From Lysinibacillus sp. OF-1 (GTDB lineage: Bacteria > Bacillota > Bacilli > Bacillales_A > Planococcaceae): DNA of 64,000 nt. Below the pieces are notes generated by a model. The model saw nothing but the letters and a program-made list of their open reading frames with translations, did no database searches and was not told where the DNA came from. The DNA lies in NCBI RefSeq assembly GCF_028356935.1, contig NZ_CP102798.1, positions 3,410,001-3,474,000 on the forward strand, read 5' to 3'. Numbering within the stretch: position 1 is the first letter of the stretch; each line of letters starts with the position of its first letter. The position numbers were made by a program, and so were the translations under genes. This document shows positions 46,992-58,447 of this stretch, piece after piece.

Positions 46992-47084
46992 ATGGTTATC
47001 GTCTTAACAATCATATAGGGGGTTTCTAGTAATTAGTATAGTACCCAAATATGAATATAACATGTTGTTCATGTAAAGGAATTG

Positions 47085-48620
47085 TTAATCTTTTGGAATC
47101 ATGACAATCATTTTAGTCCCCATTCCGACTTCGCTTTCTACTTGAATACGACCATGATGGGCCTCTACAAGATGCTTCACAATCGCTAACCCTAATCCTG
47201 TTCCGCCAGAATTACGACTTCTTGCTCGATCCACACGATAAAAACGCTCAAAAACACGAGCAATTTCATGCTTTTCAATACCGATTCCTTGGTCTTCTAT
47301 TTCGATAATGCCATGTGTTTCATTTTCCTTTAAACGAATGGAAACAGTCGTGTTTTCAGGAGAATATGTAATAGCATTGGTAATTAAATTCGTCACGATT
47401 TGAATAATACGGTTGGCATCCCCCATTACTTGGACATCTCGTTCGAAATCCACTTGGAAGCTCATATTTTTCTCATCTAACCGCGGTGCAGTCAGCTCTG
47501 CTCCACGGATTAAAACATCTTGTAAGCCCATCGGCATAATATTGACAGTAAAGCCATGCTGCTCAATTTTTGACAGCTCTAATAAATCTTGAATGAGCAT
47601 TTGAAGTCGATTACTTTCTTTATAAATGATCTCTAAAAAGGAGATCAGCATTTTTTCATCCTTATAGGCCCCATCCAATAATGTTTCCGAAAAGCCTTTA
47701 ATAGAAGTAATAGGTGTACGTAATTCATGTGATACATTAGCAACAAAGTCTTTTCGAATTTGCTCCAATCGAACAAGTTCCGTTATATCGTGCATAACGA
47801 TAACAACGCCTAGCCATCGTCCATGATCCCCGATGACAGGTGCCCCGTAGACTTCTTTATTATAGAGCTCCTGCTGTATTTCCATTTTGATTTGTTGTCG
47901 ATAAGGCATCTCTGTTAGAAAGACATGATCGATAAATTGCTCTAATGATTTTGGTAAACCTATTGTACGAAATACCTTTCCTTGTACATCATCAAGCTGC
48001 ATATCAAAGCGCTCTAGAAATACCCGATTCACGATGGAAATATTTCCTTCACGGCCAATCATCATGAGAGAGCTTCCCATATTTTCAATTAGGGTCTTCA
48101 GTCGTTCTTCCTCTACTTCACGTATCGTCGTAATATCCTGTAAATTACGTGCTAAAATATTTATGGAATGACTGAGTGGTATCATGCGTTCATGTTCATT
48201 TTCATGGGCACGTGCACGGTAGTTTCCCTTGGCAAGCTCAAGAGCCGTTTCTGTCACGTTATCAATAGGTGCCGTAAAATTGCGAATCATATAACGGCTT
48301 ACAATGGCGATTAAAATTAATGTGATGGTGAAAAGAACAGCTAGTACTAAGTAGAGTCGGGCATGCACATAGGACAACAAGGATTCCTCTTGTTTCATGC
48401 TTTGTACTGCATACAATGCTTCCTGATCTTCCTTTGATAATTCCATCTTGCGTTCATCGATTACTTGATCCATCGACGCCTGTAATTGCGTGGTTGCTTG
48501 TTCATTGTATTGTTTGATATAAACAGGAAAAAGCTGACCTATAACAATCATTAGGACAGCTAGTATCGTTCCAAGTAAAAGCATGAATGTCAAGAATAAG
48601 CGGTTGCTCATTGATTTCAT
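47085..48620 (-). CDS. phoR: Phosphate-sensing histidine kinase PhoR
   Basis: A 511-residue membrane kinase: two transmembrane helices (about 8-30 and 88-110) around an extracytoplasmic segment, HAMP linker (about 112-165), PAS domain (about 175-280), dimerization helix with the phosphorylated His in SHELRTPITSIKG (about 296), and an ATPase domain with N box NLITNAITYS, G1 DQGIGI and G2 GTGLGLAIV. The extracytoplasmic part is short compared with B. subtilis PhoR. The start overlaps the phoP stop (ATGA). Confidence 0.94.
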   Translation of the reverse strand: MKSMSNRLFLTFMLLLGTILAVLMIVIGQLFPVYIKQYNEQATTQLQASMDQVIDERKMELSKEDQEALYAVQSMKQEESLLSYVHARLYLVLAVLFTITLILIAIVSRYMIRNFTAPIDNVTETALELAKGNYRARAHENEHERMIPLSHSINILARNLQDITTIREVEEERLKTLIENMGSSLMMIGREGNISIVNRVFLERFDMQLDDVQGKVFRTIGLPKSLEQFIDHVFLTEMPYRQQIKMEIQQELYNKEVYGAPVIGDHGRWLGVVIVMHDITELVRLEQIRKDFVANVSHELRTPITSIKGFSETLLDGAYKDEKMLISFLEIIYKESNRLQMLIQDLLELSKIEQHGFTVNIMPMGLQDVLIRGAELTAPRLDEKNMSFQVDFERDVQVMGDANRIIQIVTNLITNAITYSPENTTVSIRLKENETHGIIEIEDQGIGIEKHEIARVFERFYRVDRARSRNSGGTGLGLAIVKHLVEAHHGRIQVESEVGMGTKMIVMIPKD

Positions 48621-49333
48621 GTCGTTTTCGGCTCCTCAAATTTATAACCTAGGCCTCTGATTGTTTTAATGAACATTGGCTTACGGCTATTTTCCTCGAT
48701 TTTATCGCGAAGGTGGCTAATGTGTACATCCACAATTCGAGTATCGCCAGCAAAATCATATTTCCATACAGCACTTAATAGCTGATCACGTGTTAAAACT
48801 CGATTTTTATTTTCAAGTAAGTAAATAAGTAGCTCAAACTCTTTTGGTGTAAATTCCAATGCTTCGTCTTGTAAAAAAACTTCAAAACGCTCTGGAAACA
48901 CTCTCAATTGTCCAAACTCATACATTTTTTCTTTAGGCTCATCCTTATCATCTACCACAACATTTTGTGTGAAACGTCTTAACACAGCCTTGACACGTGC
49001 CAATACTTCACGTGGACTAAAAGGCTTTGTCATATAATCATCTGCGCCTAGCTCAAGACCAAGAACTTTATCAAATTCGTCATCTTTTGCAGTTAACATA
49101 ATGATAGGCGTATTCATACGTTGCTGTCGGATTTGTTTACATACCTCCATACCATCTAGTTTTGGAAGCATCAAATCCAAAAGAATTAAATTGGGCTGTA
49201 GGTCGATTGCTTTTTCAAGTCCTTCCTGACCATCAGCAGCCGTTTCAACGACATAGCCAGCCTGTTCTAAATTATATTTCAATAATGTTGCAATCGAAAA
49301 TTCATCTTCAATAACTAAAATTGTTTTTGTCAT
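48617..49333 (-). CDS. phoP: Phosphate response regulator PhoP
   Basis: A 238-residue OmpR/PhoB-type regulator. The receiver has acidic pocket DE (10-11), phospho-acceptor Asp in LLDLMLPKLDG (about 53), and the conserved Lys in MTKPF. The C-terminal winged helix has VDVHISHLRDKIE and RGLGYKFE. It activates phosphate-starvation genes when phosphorylated by PhoR. The position next to mdh-icd-citZ is as in Bacillus. Confidence 0.95.
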   Translation of the reverse strand: MTKTILVIEDEFSIATLLKYNLEQAGYVVETAADGQEGLEKAIDLQPNLILLDLMLPKLDGMEVCKQIRQQRMNTPIIMLTAKDDEFDKVLGLELGADDYMTKPFSPREVLARVKAVLRRFTQNVVVDDKDEPKEKMYEFGQLRVFPERFEVFLQDEALEFTPKEFELLIYLLENKNRVLTRDQLLSAVWKYDFAGDTRIVDVHISHLRDKIEENSRKPMFIKTIRGLGYKFEEPKTT

Positions 49334-49385
49334 GTATAATGCCTCCGTAAGTGATTTGAAACCCCCATTTCAAATCTCAAGACGT

Positions 49386-49826
49386 CTATAATATAAGCGG
49401 TGGTGTCACCAACAGCATCCCTTCAATCACAAGCTCCTTTTGCTCATTATATGAGTGTACAGATACCGTAATCGTATTGTCGTATTTATTGACTGCCGTT
49501 ACCTCTAAAAGCGTATCAAATAATTCATAATGATAGAGAGGACCTAAATATTTTAAATGTTGCTCAATAATTCGCGCACCTGGCCCCGGAATATACTTGG
49601 ACACAGCTGATGTAATAATTCCATTTAACATAATTGTCGGCACAATTGGTTTTTGAAAAGGTGTCATCGCCGCATAATCATGTTGAATATAAAGCGGATT
49701 ACTATCGTTTGTCAGCCCTAAATACAGCAATAAATCCCTATCCTCGATTTTTTCTGTTATATGGATCTTCTCGCCAACTGTAATTTCATCAATTGTGAGA
49801 CCAAGTTTACTATTTTTTTGAAGCAA
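49386..49826 (-). CDS. MaoC-like hot-dog domain protein
   Basis: A 146-residue single hot-dog fold of the MaoC/PaaZ dehydratase group. Active R-hydratases have D-x-N-P-x-H; here the stretch reads NDSNPLY, so the Asp is kept but the His is Tyr. It may therefore not be an enoyl-CoA hydratase and may have a binding or regulatory role. Similar genes stand beside mdh in other Bacillaceae as far as I recall. It lies between mdh (49-nt beyond a shared terminator) and phoP. Confidence 0.8.
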   Translation of the reverse strand: MLQKNSKLGLTIDEITVGEKIHITEKIEDRDLLLYLGLTNDSNPLYIQHDYAAMTPFQKPIVPTIMLNGIITSAVSKYIPGPGARIIEQHLKYLGPLYHYELFDTLLEVTAVNKYDNTITVSVHSYNEQKELVIEGMLLVTPPLIL

Positions 49827-49931
49827 AGATACGCCAACCCCTTTTCTATCATACTACATTCATAGTATCAATTTTATGCTAAAAGTACAATGAAAAGCAG
49901 AAGGACCTTAAGCTTCCTAACACTTGAACAT

Positions 49932-49963
49932 AAAAAACGAGCAGGAATTATCCTGCTCGTTTT
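49932..49963. terminator. Bidirectional terminator after mdh
   Basis: ACGAGCAGG and CCTGCTCGT pair around ATTAT-type loop, flanked by an A-run and a T-run. Confidence 0.9.
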
Positions 49964-50011
49964 CGAGTAAGCTCGAAAAAATCTGTTTAATAACGCTGAT
50001 GCATTATTCAT

Positions 50012-50950
50012 TTACACTAAAATTTTCATCACATTACGGACTGCATCTGCCGATTGGTCTAAAGCTGCCTTTTCTTTGTCCGTTAACTCAAGCTCAAAGA
50101 TTTTTTCAATACCATTGGCTCCAAGTAAAGTAGGAACGCCTAAGTATAAATCATGGTAGCCATATTCACCTTCTAAATAAGCGATAGATGGCAAAATACG
50201 TTTCTGATCTTTAATAATGGCTTCAGCCATTTCAATCAGTGCCGCAGCTGGCGCATAATAGGCAGAACCATTGCCAAGTAAGTTGACAATTTCTGCTCCA
50301 CCATTGCGTGTACGATCAACAATCTCTTCCAAACGTTCGGCAGAAATTAATGTTTCTAACGGAATGCCACCTGCAAATGAATAGCGTGTTAATGGCACCA
50401 TTGTGTCACCATGACCACCCAATACAAAGCCAGTAATGTCTTTCACTGAAATATTGAGCTCTTGTGCTACAAATGCACAGAAACGAGCTGTATCAAGAAC
50501 ACCCGATTGACCGATAACACGATTTTTCGGGAAGCCAGTTTCTTTGTATACTGTATAAGTCATGGCATCAACTGGATTTGTCAGTACAAGGATTGTAGCA
50601 TTTGGTGAATGCGTAGCAATTTCTTTTGAAACAGTTTTCATGACACCTTGATTGATTTGAACGAGATCATCACGACTCATACCTGGTTTACGCGCAACAC
50701 CAGCAGTAATGATGACTACATCCGAATCAGCCGTATCTGCATAATTGGAAGTGCCTTGTACATAAGAATCAAACCCTTGTATTGGTGCTGCTTCCCACAT
50801 ATCTAGTGCCTTTCCCTTTGTTGGATTTTCTGCTTGTGGAATATCCACTAATACGACATCACCAAGTTCTTTCTGAGCTGCTAAAAATGCTGCCGTAGCG
50901 CCTGTAAAGCCGCCACCGATTACTGAGATTTTTTTACGTTTCAGAGACAT
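50012..50950 (-). CDS. mdh: Malate dehydrogenase
   Basis: A 312-residue LDH-like malate dehydrogenase. NAD-binding [10 protein letters not shown], substrate-specificity Arg in [11 protein letters not shown], Asp-Arg-His catalytic set with [11 protein letters not shown] (His near 180). It interconverts malate and oxaloacetate, the last step of the citric acid cycle. Third gene of the citZ-icd-mdh group, separated from icd by 180 nt with a hairpin, which suggests an additional promoter. Confidence 0.97.
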   Translation of the reverse strand: MSLKRKKISVIGGGFTGATAAFLAAQKELGDVVLVDIPQAENPTKGKALDMWEAAPIQGFDSYVQGTSNYADTADSDVVIITAGVARKPGMSRDDLVQINQGVMKTVSKEIATHSPNATILVLTNPVDAMTYTVYKETGFPKNRVIGQSGVLDTARFCAFVAQELNISVKDITGFVLGGHGDTMVPLTRYSFAGGIPLETLISAERLEEIVDRTRNGGAEIVNLLGNGSAYYAPAAALIEMAEAIIKDQKRILPSIAYLEGEYGYHDLYLGVPTLLGANGIEKIFELELTDKEKAALDQSADAVRNVMKILV

Positions 50951-50983
50951 TTTGAATACGCTCCTTTAAAATTAGGTTATATA

Positions 50984-51021
50984 TTTTAAAAGAGGGAGGA
51001 GACATACATCTCACTCCCTCG
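50984..51021 (-). terminator. Possible attenuator between icd and mdh
   Basis: GAGGGAG and CTCCCTC (plus inner GAGA/TCTC) pair on the minus strand and are followed by TTTT. It could reduce read-through from icd into mdh. Confidence 0.55.
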
Positions 51022-51129
51022 TTTAAACAAGTTTATCGTAAATATTCAATTTAAATTTACTTTCACCCTAATTATATCGGCAGAATAAACTATCCGCTTT
51101 AGTGATAATTCCTATTTTAGAATAGAAAA

Positions 51130-52392
51130 TTATAGGTTTTTGATTAACTCGTTCGCGAATTCTGAACATTTCACTTCTGTAGCGCCGTCCATTAAACGTG
51201 CGAAGTCATAAGTTACAACTTTAGAAGAAATTGTTTTCTCAACAGATTTAGTGATCATGTCAGCAGCTTCTTGCCATCCTAAGTGTTCAAGCATTAATAC
51301 ACCTGAAAGTAAAACTGATGATGGGTTTACTTTATCTTGGCCAGCATATTTTGGAGCTGTGCCGTGAGTAGCTTCGAAGATTGCATGTCCAGTTACATAG
51401 TTGATGTTCGCGCCTGGAGCGATACCGATACCACCAACTTGTGCAGCTAGAGCATCAGAAATATAGTCACCGTTTAAGTTCATTGTAGCTACTACATCGA
51501 ACTCAGTTGGACGAGTTAAAATTTGTTGTAAGAAGATATCAGCGATAGAATCTTTCACTAAGATTTTACCAGCTGCTAAAGCGTCAGCTTGCGCTTTGTT
51601 TGCTGCTTCTTCACCTTGTTCAGCTTTGATTGCATCATATTGATTCCAAGTGAATGTTTGATCAGCAAATTCTTTTTCAGCTAATTCATAACCCCATTTT
51701 TTGAATCCACCTTCAGTGAATTTCATGATGTTACCTTTATGAACTAAAGTAACAGATGGGCGTTTATGTTTAATTGCATATTCGATAGCAGAACGTACTA
51801 AACGCTCAGTACCTTCTTTAGATACAGGTTTTACACCAATACCAGAAGTTTCTGGGAAACGGATTTGGTTTACACCAAATTCAGTTTGTAGGAAGTTGAT
51901 GATTTTTTGAGCTTGTTCAGAGCCAGATTCGAATTCAATACCAGCATAGATGTCTTCTGTGTTTTCGCGGAAGATAACCATGTCAACGTCTTCTGGGCGT
52001 TTAACTGGAGAAGGCACTCCATCAAAGTGACGTACTGGACGTAAGCATACATATAAGTCAAGTTGTTGACGTAATGCTACGTTTAGAGAGCGGATACCAC
52101 CACCGATTGGTGTAGTAAGAGGACCTTTGATTGCAATTAAGTATTCGTTAATTTTGTCTAAAGTTTCTTGTGGTAACCATTCACCAGTTTGGTTAAATGC
52201 TTTTTCACCAGCTAAAACTTCTAACCATTCGATTTTCTTTTCACCGTTATAAGCTTTTTCTACAGCTGCGTCGATTACGCGTGATGCTGCTGCCCAGATA
52301 TCTGGACCAATTCCATCACCTTCGATGAAAGGAATTACTGGATTATTTGGTACATTAAGTACGCCATTTTCAACTACAATTTTGTTTGACAT
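51130..52392 (-). CDS. icd: Isocitrate dehydrogenase (NADP)
   Basis: About 420 residues from the ATG at 52392 (AGGAGGCAACAG just before it; the frame opens at 52419). Active-site phosphorylatable-type loop [10 protein letters not shown], substrate Arg residues in [17 protein letters not shown], metal site in [12 protein letters not shown] and NADP site in [12 protein letters not shown]. Converts isocitrate to 2-oxoglutarate. The length matches Bacillus Icd. Follows citZ after about 80 nt. Confidence 0.97.
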   Translation of the reverse strand: MSNKIVVENGVLNVPNNPVIPFIEGDGIGPDIWAAASRVIDAAVEKAYNGEKKIEWLEVLAGEKAFNQTGEWLPQETLDKINEYLIAIKGPLTTPIGGGIRSLNVALRQQLDLYVCLRPVRHFDGVPSPVKRPEDVDMVIFRENTEDIYAGIEFESGSEQAQKIINFLQTEFGVNQIRFPETSGIGVKPVSKEGTERLVRSAIEYAIKHKRPSVTLVHKGNIMKFTEGGFKKWGYELAEKEFADQTFTWNQYDAIKAEQGEEAANKAQADALAAGKILVKDSIADIFLQQILTRPTEFDVVATMNLNGDYISDALAAQVGGIGIAPGANINYVTGHAIFEATHGTAPKYAGQDKVNPSSVLLSGVLMLEHLGWQEAADMITKSVEKTISSKVVTYDFARLMDGATEVKCSEFANELIKNL

Positions 52393-52471
52393 TCTGTTGC
52401 CTCCTAAATTCATAATCATAGGACTGTGTTAGTGATAACACAGTCCCAAACATTCTAGCATATTTTCCAAA

Positions 52472-53587
52472 TTAGCGCTCGCTGATTGGAATATATTTTT
52501 GCATGCCTGGTCCAACATATTCAGCACGTGGACGGATTAGGCGGTTGTTTGCATATTGCTCAAGGATGTGTGCCACCCAACCTGAAGTACGAGATACTGC
52601 GAAAATTGGTGTGAACAGGTCATGATCAATACCTAAAGAATCATACACTGACGCAGAGAAGAAATCTACGTTTGCAGGTAATTTCTTTTGTTCCACGATC
52701 ATGTCATGGATTTTAACTGACATCTCATATAGCTCTGGTTTACCAGTTAGCTCAGTTAATTTTTTAGACATTACACGTAAATGTGGTGCACGAGGGTCGC
52801 CTTTACGATATACGCGGTGACCGAAGCCCATGATTTTTTCTTTGTTGTCTAATTTATTTTGAATGTAAGATTCAACATTTTCAAGTGAGCCGATTTCAGA
52901 TAACATTTTCATCACTTGCTCATTTGCTCCACCATGAAGTGGTCCTTTTAATGCACCGATTGCTGCTGTTACACCTGAATAAACGTCTGATAAAGTAGCT
53001 ACACATACACGTGCTGTAAATGTAGATGCGTTTAATTCATGGTCAGCATGTAATACTAATGCTTTGTCAAATGCTTCAATTTCAATAGCTGCTGGCTCTT
53101 CGCCTTTTAGCATGTATAAGAAGTTTGCAGCATATCCTAATTCAGGTTTTGGCTCAACTGGCTCTAAACCTTTACGAACACGTGCAAATGCAGTTACTGC
53201 TGTAGCAATTTTAGCTTGTAGACGAATTGCTTTACGGTAGTTTGCTTCTGGATCCATAACATCCGCTTCTTCATCGAATACACCAAGTAAAGATACTGCA
53301 GTACGCAATGCAGCCATTGGATGTACAGTTGAAAGTGGGTATGTTTTGAATTGGTCGACAATCGCTTGCGGAATTGACATATTGTCTGCCAATTGTTGTT
53401 TTAATTCAGCTAGCTCGTCCTCTTTTGGTAAACGAGTATGCCATAACAAGTAAATTACCTCTTCGAATGACGCATTTTCTGCTAAATCATCAATGTTGTA
53501 ACCAACATATGTAAGTGTGTCATCGATAATTGAACTGATTTTAGATTCCGCTGCTACGATACCTTCTAAACCTTTAGTTGCTGACAT
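52472..53587 (-). CDS. citZ: Citrate synthase
   Basis: A 371-residue citrate synthase with catalytic His residues in LHADHELNAS (about 185) and GFGHRVY (about 260) and Asp in VDFFSASVYDSLGI. It condenses acetyl-CoA and oxaloacetate. The gene order citZ-icd-mdh and the length identify it as the main CitZ form. A good sigma-A promoter is found 105 bp upstream. Confidence 0.96.
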   Translation of the reverse strand: MSATKGLEGIVAAESKISSIIDDTLTYVGYNIDDLAENASFEEVIYLLWHTRLPKEDELAELKQQLADNMSIPQAIVDQFKTYPLSTVHPMAALRTAVSLLGVFDEEADVMDPEANYRKAIRLQAKIATAVTAFARVRKGLEPVEPKPELGYAANFLYMLKGEEPAAIEIEAFDKALVLHADHELNASTFTARVCVATLSDVYSGVTAAIGALKGPLHGGANEQVMKMLSEIGSLENVESYIQNKLDNKEKIMGFGHRVYRKGDPRAPHLRVMSKKLTELTGKPELYEMSVKIHDMIVEQKKLPANVDFFSASVYDSLGIDHDLFTPIFAVSRTSGWVAHILEQYANNRLIRPRAEYVGPGMQKYIPISER

Positions 53588-53691
53588 AAATTATCGCTCC
53601 CTCATATTTAAACTTTGTTATAAATGCGTTTTTTTTGTTGCATTTACGGTTTTTGCTCATATGAACCATTAAGTAAATCGCTTACATTGCT

Positions 53692-53720
53692 ATTATAATC
53701 ATTTTTGACAGCTTTGTGAA
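53692..53720 (-). promoter_or_regulatory. Promoter of citZ
   Basis: The minus strand has TTCACA (53715-53720), a 17-bp spacer and TATAAT (53692-53697). The divergent ytvI-like gene may use TATATT near 53789-53794. I could not identify a CcpC or CcpA site with confidence. Confidence 0.7.
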
Positions 53721-53837
53721 TGAAAATCCTCCAAATAAAGAAAAAGACGTCCGAACGACTATATATTTGTTCCAAAGAGATTTTTTTGTATATTTTGACA
53801 ATCGTATTATCAATTGATTTGAGGTGAATTTGTAAAA

Positions 53838-54803
53838 ATGAGGAATTTAAAGTATTTTTCATATGAAAGAACTACAAGTGTTTTACTTTTTATTTTTTAT
53901 TTAGTAATACTTTGGTTTGTATTACCTGTTTCACTTGCAATTTTTTTATCCTTTTCGACGTATCCTGTTATAAATTTCTTACATAAATATTGTAGGATTG
54001 CCTATTGGATCGCAGCAATTATTGTGGAAGTACTCATATTAACTTGTATTTTTCTTCTTGTCGTCATATCCATTAACAGTATCATTGTTATCTTTCCAGA
54101 AATTCGAGAGACATTACAAAATTTCCCGCTTTTTAGTGAATATGAATCCATGTTTGTACAAGTATTAAAAGAAAAGTCACTGTCCATATTTGATTCTATC
54201 ATCATTTACACAGCAGATCTTTTCCAAGTATTAATGAAGCATGTTATCGAGGTGTTTATTTTTTTAGTCGCTTATTATTTCGCTTTATTAGAAACACGGA
54301 AATCACGCTATTGGTTTTTTCAATATGTCCCTAAGAAATATCGCCATGAGTGGCAATCTCATTTTGCAAAAATCATGCAACTCTTTCATTACTTCTTATT
54401 CGTGGAGTTTCAATTATTCACCATTACCCTACTAATTCTTTGTGCAGGGTTTATGATCCTCCAGTTTGAACAAGCCATCATTAAAGCTTTTATTGTAGCA
54501 TTTGCAGATGTATTACCATTTTTCGGAATCGGTGTTTTTCTTGTACCAATGAGCATTTATTTTTATTTCAACGGCAACACCTTTTTATGTGTAGCCATTT
54601 TACTACTGTATTTATTTGTTCAATTAACAAGGCAGCTAGCTGATTCAATGCTTTGGTCCAATACGCTACAATTACGTACATTCCATACATTTTTTATCAG
54701 TGCTGCCTCTATTCTATTGTTTGGCTTTTATGGGATCTTGCTTAGCCCTATCTTTTTATTTTTAGCAGTAAAGCTAAAGGAAAACTCTATCTTTGAACGA
54801 TAA
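53838..54803 (+). CDS. AI-2E-family (YtvI-like) membrane permease
   Basis: A 321-residue membrane protein with about seven or eight hydrophobic segments, of the AI-2E/PerM family (motifs FADVLPFFGIGVFLVP and LRTFHTFFI...GFYGILLSPI). In B. subtilis ytvI lies between citZ and ytzA/fxsA, which matches this site. Transport substrate is unknown; members have been linked to sodium export or autoinducer release. It is transcribed opposite to its neighbours and its 3' end overlaps fxsA by 17 nt. Confidence 0.85.
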   Translation: MRNLKYFSYERTTSVLLFIFYLVILWFVLPVSLAIFLSFSTYPVINFLHKYCRIAYWIAAIIVEVLILTCIFLLVVISINSIIVIFPEIRETLQNFPLFSEYESMFVQVLKEKSLSIFDSIIIYTADLFQVLMKHVIEVFIFLVAYYFALLETRKSRYWFFQYVPKKYRHEWQSHFAKIMQLFHYFLFVEFQLFTITLLILCAGFMILQFEQAIIKAFIVAFADVLPFFGIGVFLVPMSIYFYFNGNTFLCVAILLLYLFVQLTRQLADSMLWSNTLQLRTFHTFFISAASILLFGFYGILLSPIFLFLAVKLKENSIFER

Positions 54804-55176
54804 TGAATTGGCCTTTTTTCATTTTTTTACGCATCCAGTAATAGACAACTGGTTGGAACATTTTTCGAGAAAATGGCATGAGCAATAGTAGACCAATCAG
54901 ATCTGTTAAAAATCCTGGTAATGCTAAAAGCAAACCACCACTAAACGTTAATAATGCATCCACTAAAGCAGCACCTGGTGCCTCTCCGCGTGCCAACGTA
55001 TTTTTTACATTTTGGACAGAATTCATACCCTTATTCTTCATGACATAAATGCCAATAACGCTCGTTGCAATAATGAGCAATAAAGTACTTAAAACACCAA
55101 TATTTTGTCCAATGACTATTAATAACGCCAATTCGGCTAAAGCGTAGACAACGAAACCAAGAAAAATTTTACGCAT
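54787..55176 (-). CDS. fxsA: FxsA family membrane protein
   Basis: A 129-residue protein with three to four hydrophobic segments and the FxsA features LIVIG, GIYVMKNKG and GGLLLALPGFLTDLIGLLLLMP. In E. coli FxsA suppresses phage T7 exclusion by the F plasmid; the basic cell function is unknown. Same place as in Bacillus (between pyk and ytvI), convergent with the permease gene. The stretch 55177-55332 holds a weak inverted repeat but nothing clear. Confidence 0.88.
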   Translation of the reverse strand: MRKIFLGFVVYALAELALLIVIGQNIGVLSTLLLIIATSVIGIYVMKNKGMNSVQNVKNTLARGEAPGAALVDALLTFSGGLLLALPGFLTDLIGLLLLMPFSRKMFQPVVYYWMRKKMKKGQFIIVQR

Positions 55177-55332
55177 ATTTTTCTCCTTTCTACATGAAAA
55201 GCTATACCTTTTATACGTTATTATAGCCCATTTAGTTTCATAAAAAAATGAATACCCTCATTCAAAGAGAATGTCTATTCCTTAGTATTGATAGAGAAAA
55301 GAAGTTACCACAAAATGTGTACAACCTTATTT

Positions 55333-55368
55333 AAAAGCTCTAGTACAAAAAATCGCACTAGAGCTTTT
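55333..55368 (-). terminator. Terminator of the pfkA-pyk operon
   Basis: AAAAGCTCTAGT and ACTAGAGCTTTT pair perfectly over 12 bp and end in T. Confidence 0.85.
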
Positions 55369-55377
55369 CGTTACTTG

Positions 55378-57138
55378 TTAAAGAACACTCGCATGTCCTT
55401 TGTAAATAACTCCTGTTTCAGCGTCCATTGTAATCTCTTGATCATGACGTATTAATGTTGTGGCTTCTTTTACGCCCACAATTACTGGAATACCAAGGCT
55501 TAGACCAACAACTGCTGCATGACTCGTTAGACCACCTTCTTCAGTAATCAGACCAATACAATTTTCTATAGCTGGCATCATATCTCGATCAGATCCAACT
55601 GTTACAAGGATGCATCCTTCTGTATCGTAAGCAAGTGCCTCAGCAGCATTTTTGGCAACGACTGTCTTCCCTACAACAGAGGCTTTGCCAATCCCTTGAC
55701 CACGAGCTAGTAAATCTCCGATAATGTGTACTTTCATTAAGTTTGTTGTACCTGCTTCACCTACTGGCACACCTGCTGTAATGACAACAGCATCTCCGTG
55801 CGTAACGAAACCATGTTTCAAGCTTTCATCTACAGCTAGCTCTAAAATTTCATCTGTTGTTGTCACTCGTTGACAAACAATTGGATACACACCCCATACT
55901 AATGTTAAAGTATTGGCTGTATTTGGAGAGCCTGTCACTGCAACAATTTGCACACCTGGTCGATACTTGGCGATCATTCTTGCTGTATTACCACTTTCAG
56001 TTGGTGCTAATACGGCTTTTACCCCTAAATTGATAGATGTATATGCTACTGCTTGAGAGATAGCCTCCGTCATATTCGCTTCTTTTTCACGACTACGGGC
56101 AGAAACAATTTTTCGATAGTCTAAAGAATTTTCAGTATGCTGTGCAATTTTATTCATTGTTTGAACTGATTCTACTGGATAAAGACCCGCAGCAGTTTCA
56201 CCTGATAGCATGATGGCATCTGTTCCATCGATGATTGCGTTCGCTACATCACTTGCTTCTGCACGTGTTGGACGTGGGTTACGCTGCATAGAATCTAACA
56301 TTTGTGTTGCCGTAATAACTGGTTTACCTACTTGATTACATTTTAAAATCAATTTCTTTTGAACAAGTGGTACTTCTTCTGCTGGAATTTCAACACCAAG
56401 ATCTCCACGAGCAACCATTAATCCATCAGATACTAGGATGATTTCGTCGATATTATCGACACCCTCTTGGTTCTCGATTTTCGGGATAATTTGAATATGA
56501 CTACCACCATTTTGTTCAAGCAATTCACGGATTTCAAGCACATCCTTTGCACGACGAACAAATGAAGCAGCAATAAAGTCTACACCTTGCTCAATACCGA
56601 ATAGAATATCTTGCGCGTCTTTTTCTGTGATCCCTGGTAGCTGTACAGAAACACCTGGTACATTTACACCTTTTTTATTTTTTAGGACGCCAGCATTTTC
56701 AACAATCGTATGAATTAAACCTTTTTCCAGATCAGTTGCTAATACGCGTAACTGAATAAGACCATCATCAAGTAAAATAATTGAGTTTTGCTCAACATCT
56801 TCAATTAAACGCTCATATGTGACAGAGAAGCTTGTCTCAGTACCTTCTACTTCAGTCATTGAAATATCAATCACTTGGCCTGCTGCTAAATGTAGCTCAC
56901 CATTTTTCATATTATGTGTACGAATTTCAGGTCCTTTTGTATCAAGTAAAATTCCTACTGGTTTGTTTAACTTTTGTGCCACTTCACGAATTAATTGAAT
57001 ACGCCCTGCATGTTCTTCATGAGATCCGTGTGAAAAATTCAAGCGGGCTACATTCATACCTGCTTCCATTAATTTTTCTAAAGTTTCTGCCGACTCACTT
57101 GCAGGTCCGATTGTACATACGATTTTTGTTTTTCTCAT
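55378..57138 (-). CDS. pyk: Pyruvate kinase with C-terminal PEP-utilizer domain
   Basis: A 586-residue enzyme. Barrel domain motifs: [25 protein letters not shown], the catalytic Lys segment [23 protein letters not shown] and ATQMLDSM. After the usual end (about 475) there is an extra phosphohistidine-type swivel domain with [11 protein letters not shown], typical of Bacillus-group pyruvate kinases. It makes pyruvate and ATP from phosphoenolpyruvate. Located 26 nt after pfkA. Confidence 0.97.
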   Translation of the reverse strand: MRKTKIVCTIGPASESAETLEKLMEAGMNVARLNFSHGSHEEHAGRIQLIREVAQKLNKPVGILLDTKGPEIRTHNMKNGELHLAAGQVIDISMTEVEGTETSFSVTYERLIEDVEQNSIILLDDGLIQLRVLATDLEKGLIHTIVENAGVLKNKKGVNVPGVSVQLPGITEKDAQDILFGIEQGVDFIAASFVRRAKDVLEIRELLEQNGGSHIQIIPKIENQEGVDNIDEIILVSDGLMVARGDLGVEIPAEEVPLVQKKLILKCNQVGKPVITATQMLDSMQRNPRPTRAEASDVANAIIDGTDAIMLSGETAAGLYPVESVQTMNKIAQHTENSLDYRKIVSARSREKEANMTEAISQAVAYTSINLGVKAVLAPTESGNTARMIAKYRPGVQIVAVTGSPNTANTLTLVWGVYPIVCQRVTTTDEILELAVDESLKHGFVTHGDAVVITAGVPVGEAGTTNLMKVHIIGDLLARGQGIGKASVVGKTVVAKNAAEALAYDTEGCILVTVGSDRDMMPAIENCIGLITEEGGLTSHAAVVGLSLGIPVIVGVKEATTLIRHDQEITMDAETGVIYKGHASVL

Positions 57139-57164
57139 TTTTGCCCACTCCGTTTTATAACAAA

Positions 57165-58154
<990 letters not shown>

Positions 58155-58330
58155 TCACATTAACATGAAAAAACAAACTATGTAAGGGCTCTGAGGATAC
58201 AAAAACATAACTTTTACATAAAAAATGAAAAGAATGCGCTTTCACACACTCTTTCCATTCCAAAACATCCTAAATCTAACATTTCTTCAAGAAGTCTGGC
58301 GTTTATCATGCGCTATTATCTTCTTTAATT

Positions 58331-58360
58331 TTTATAGCCTTTTAATATGTTAAGATACAA
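58331..58360 (-). promoter_or_regulatory. Probable promoter of pfkA
   Basis: TTGTAT (58355-58360), an 18-bp spacer and TATAAA (58331-58336) on the minus strand lie in the 323-nt gap between accA and pfkA, about 205 bp before pfkA. The remainder of that gap is AT-rich, and no convincing hairpin was found after accA, so read-through from accDA is possible. Confidence 0.55.
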
Positions 58361-58447
58361 ATTTTGTCTCTTTACGAGCAAATTTATACGCTTAGATTTT
58401 TTATACACGATCAGATAAGAGCATTCATTTGTTATGAACAACTATGT

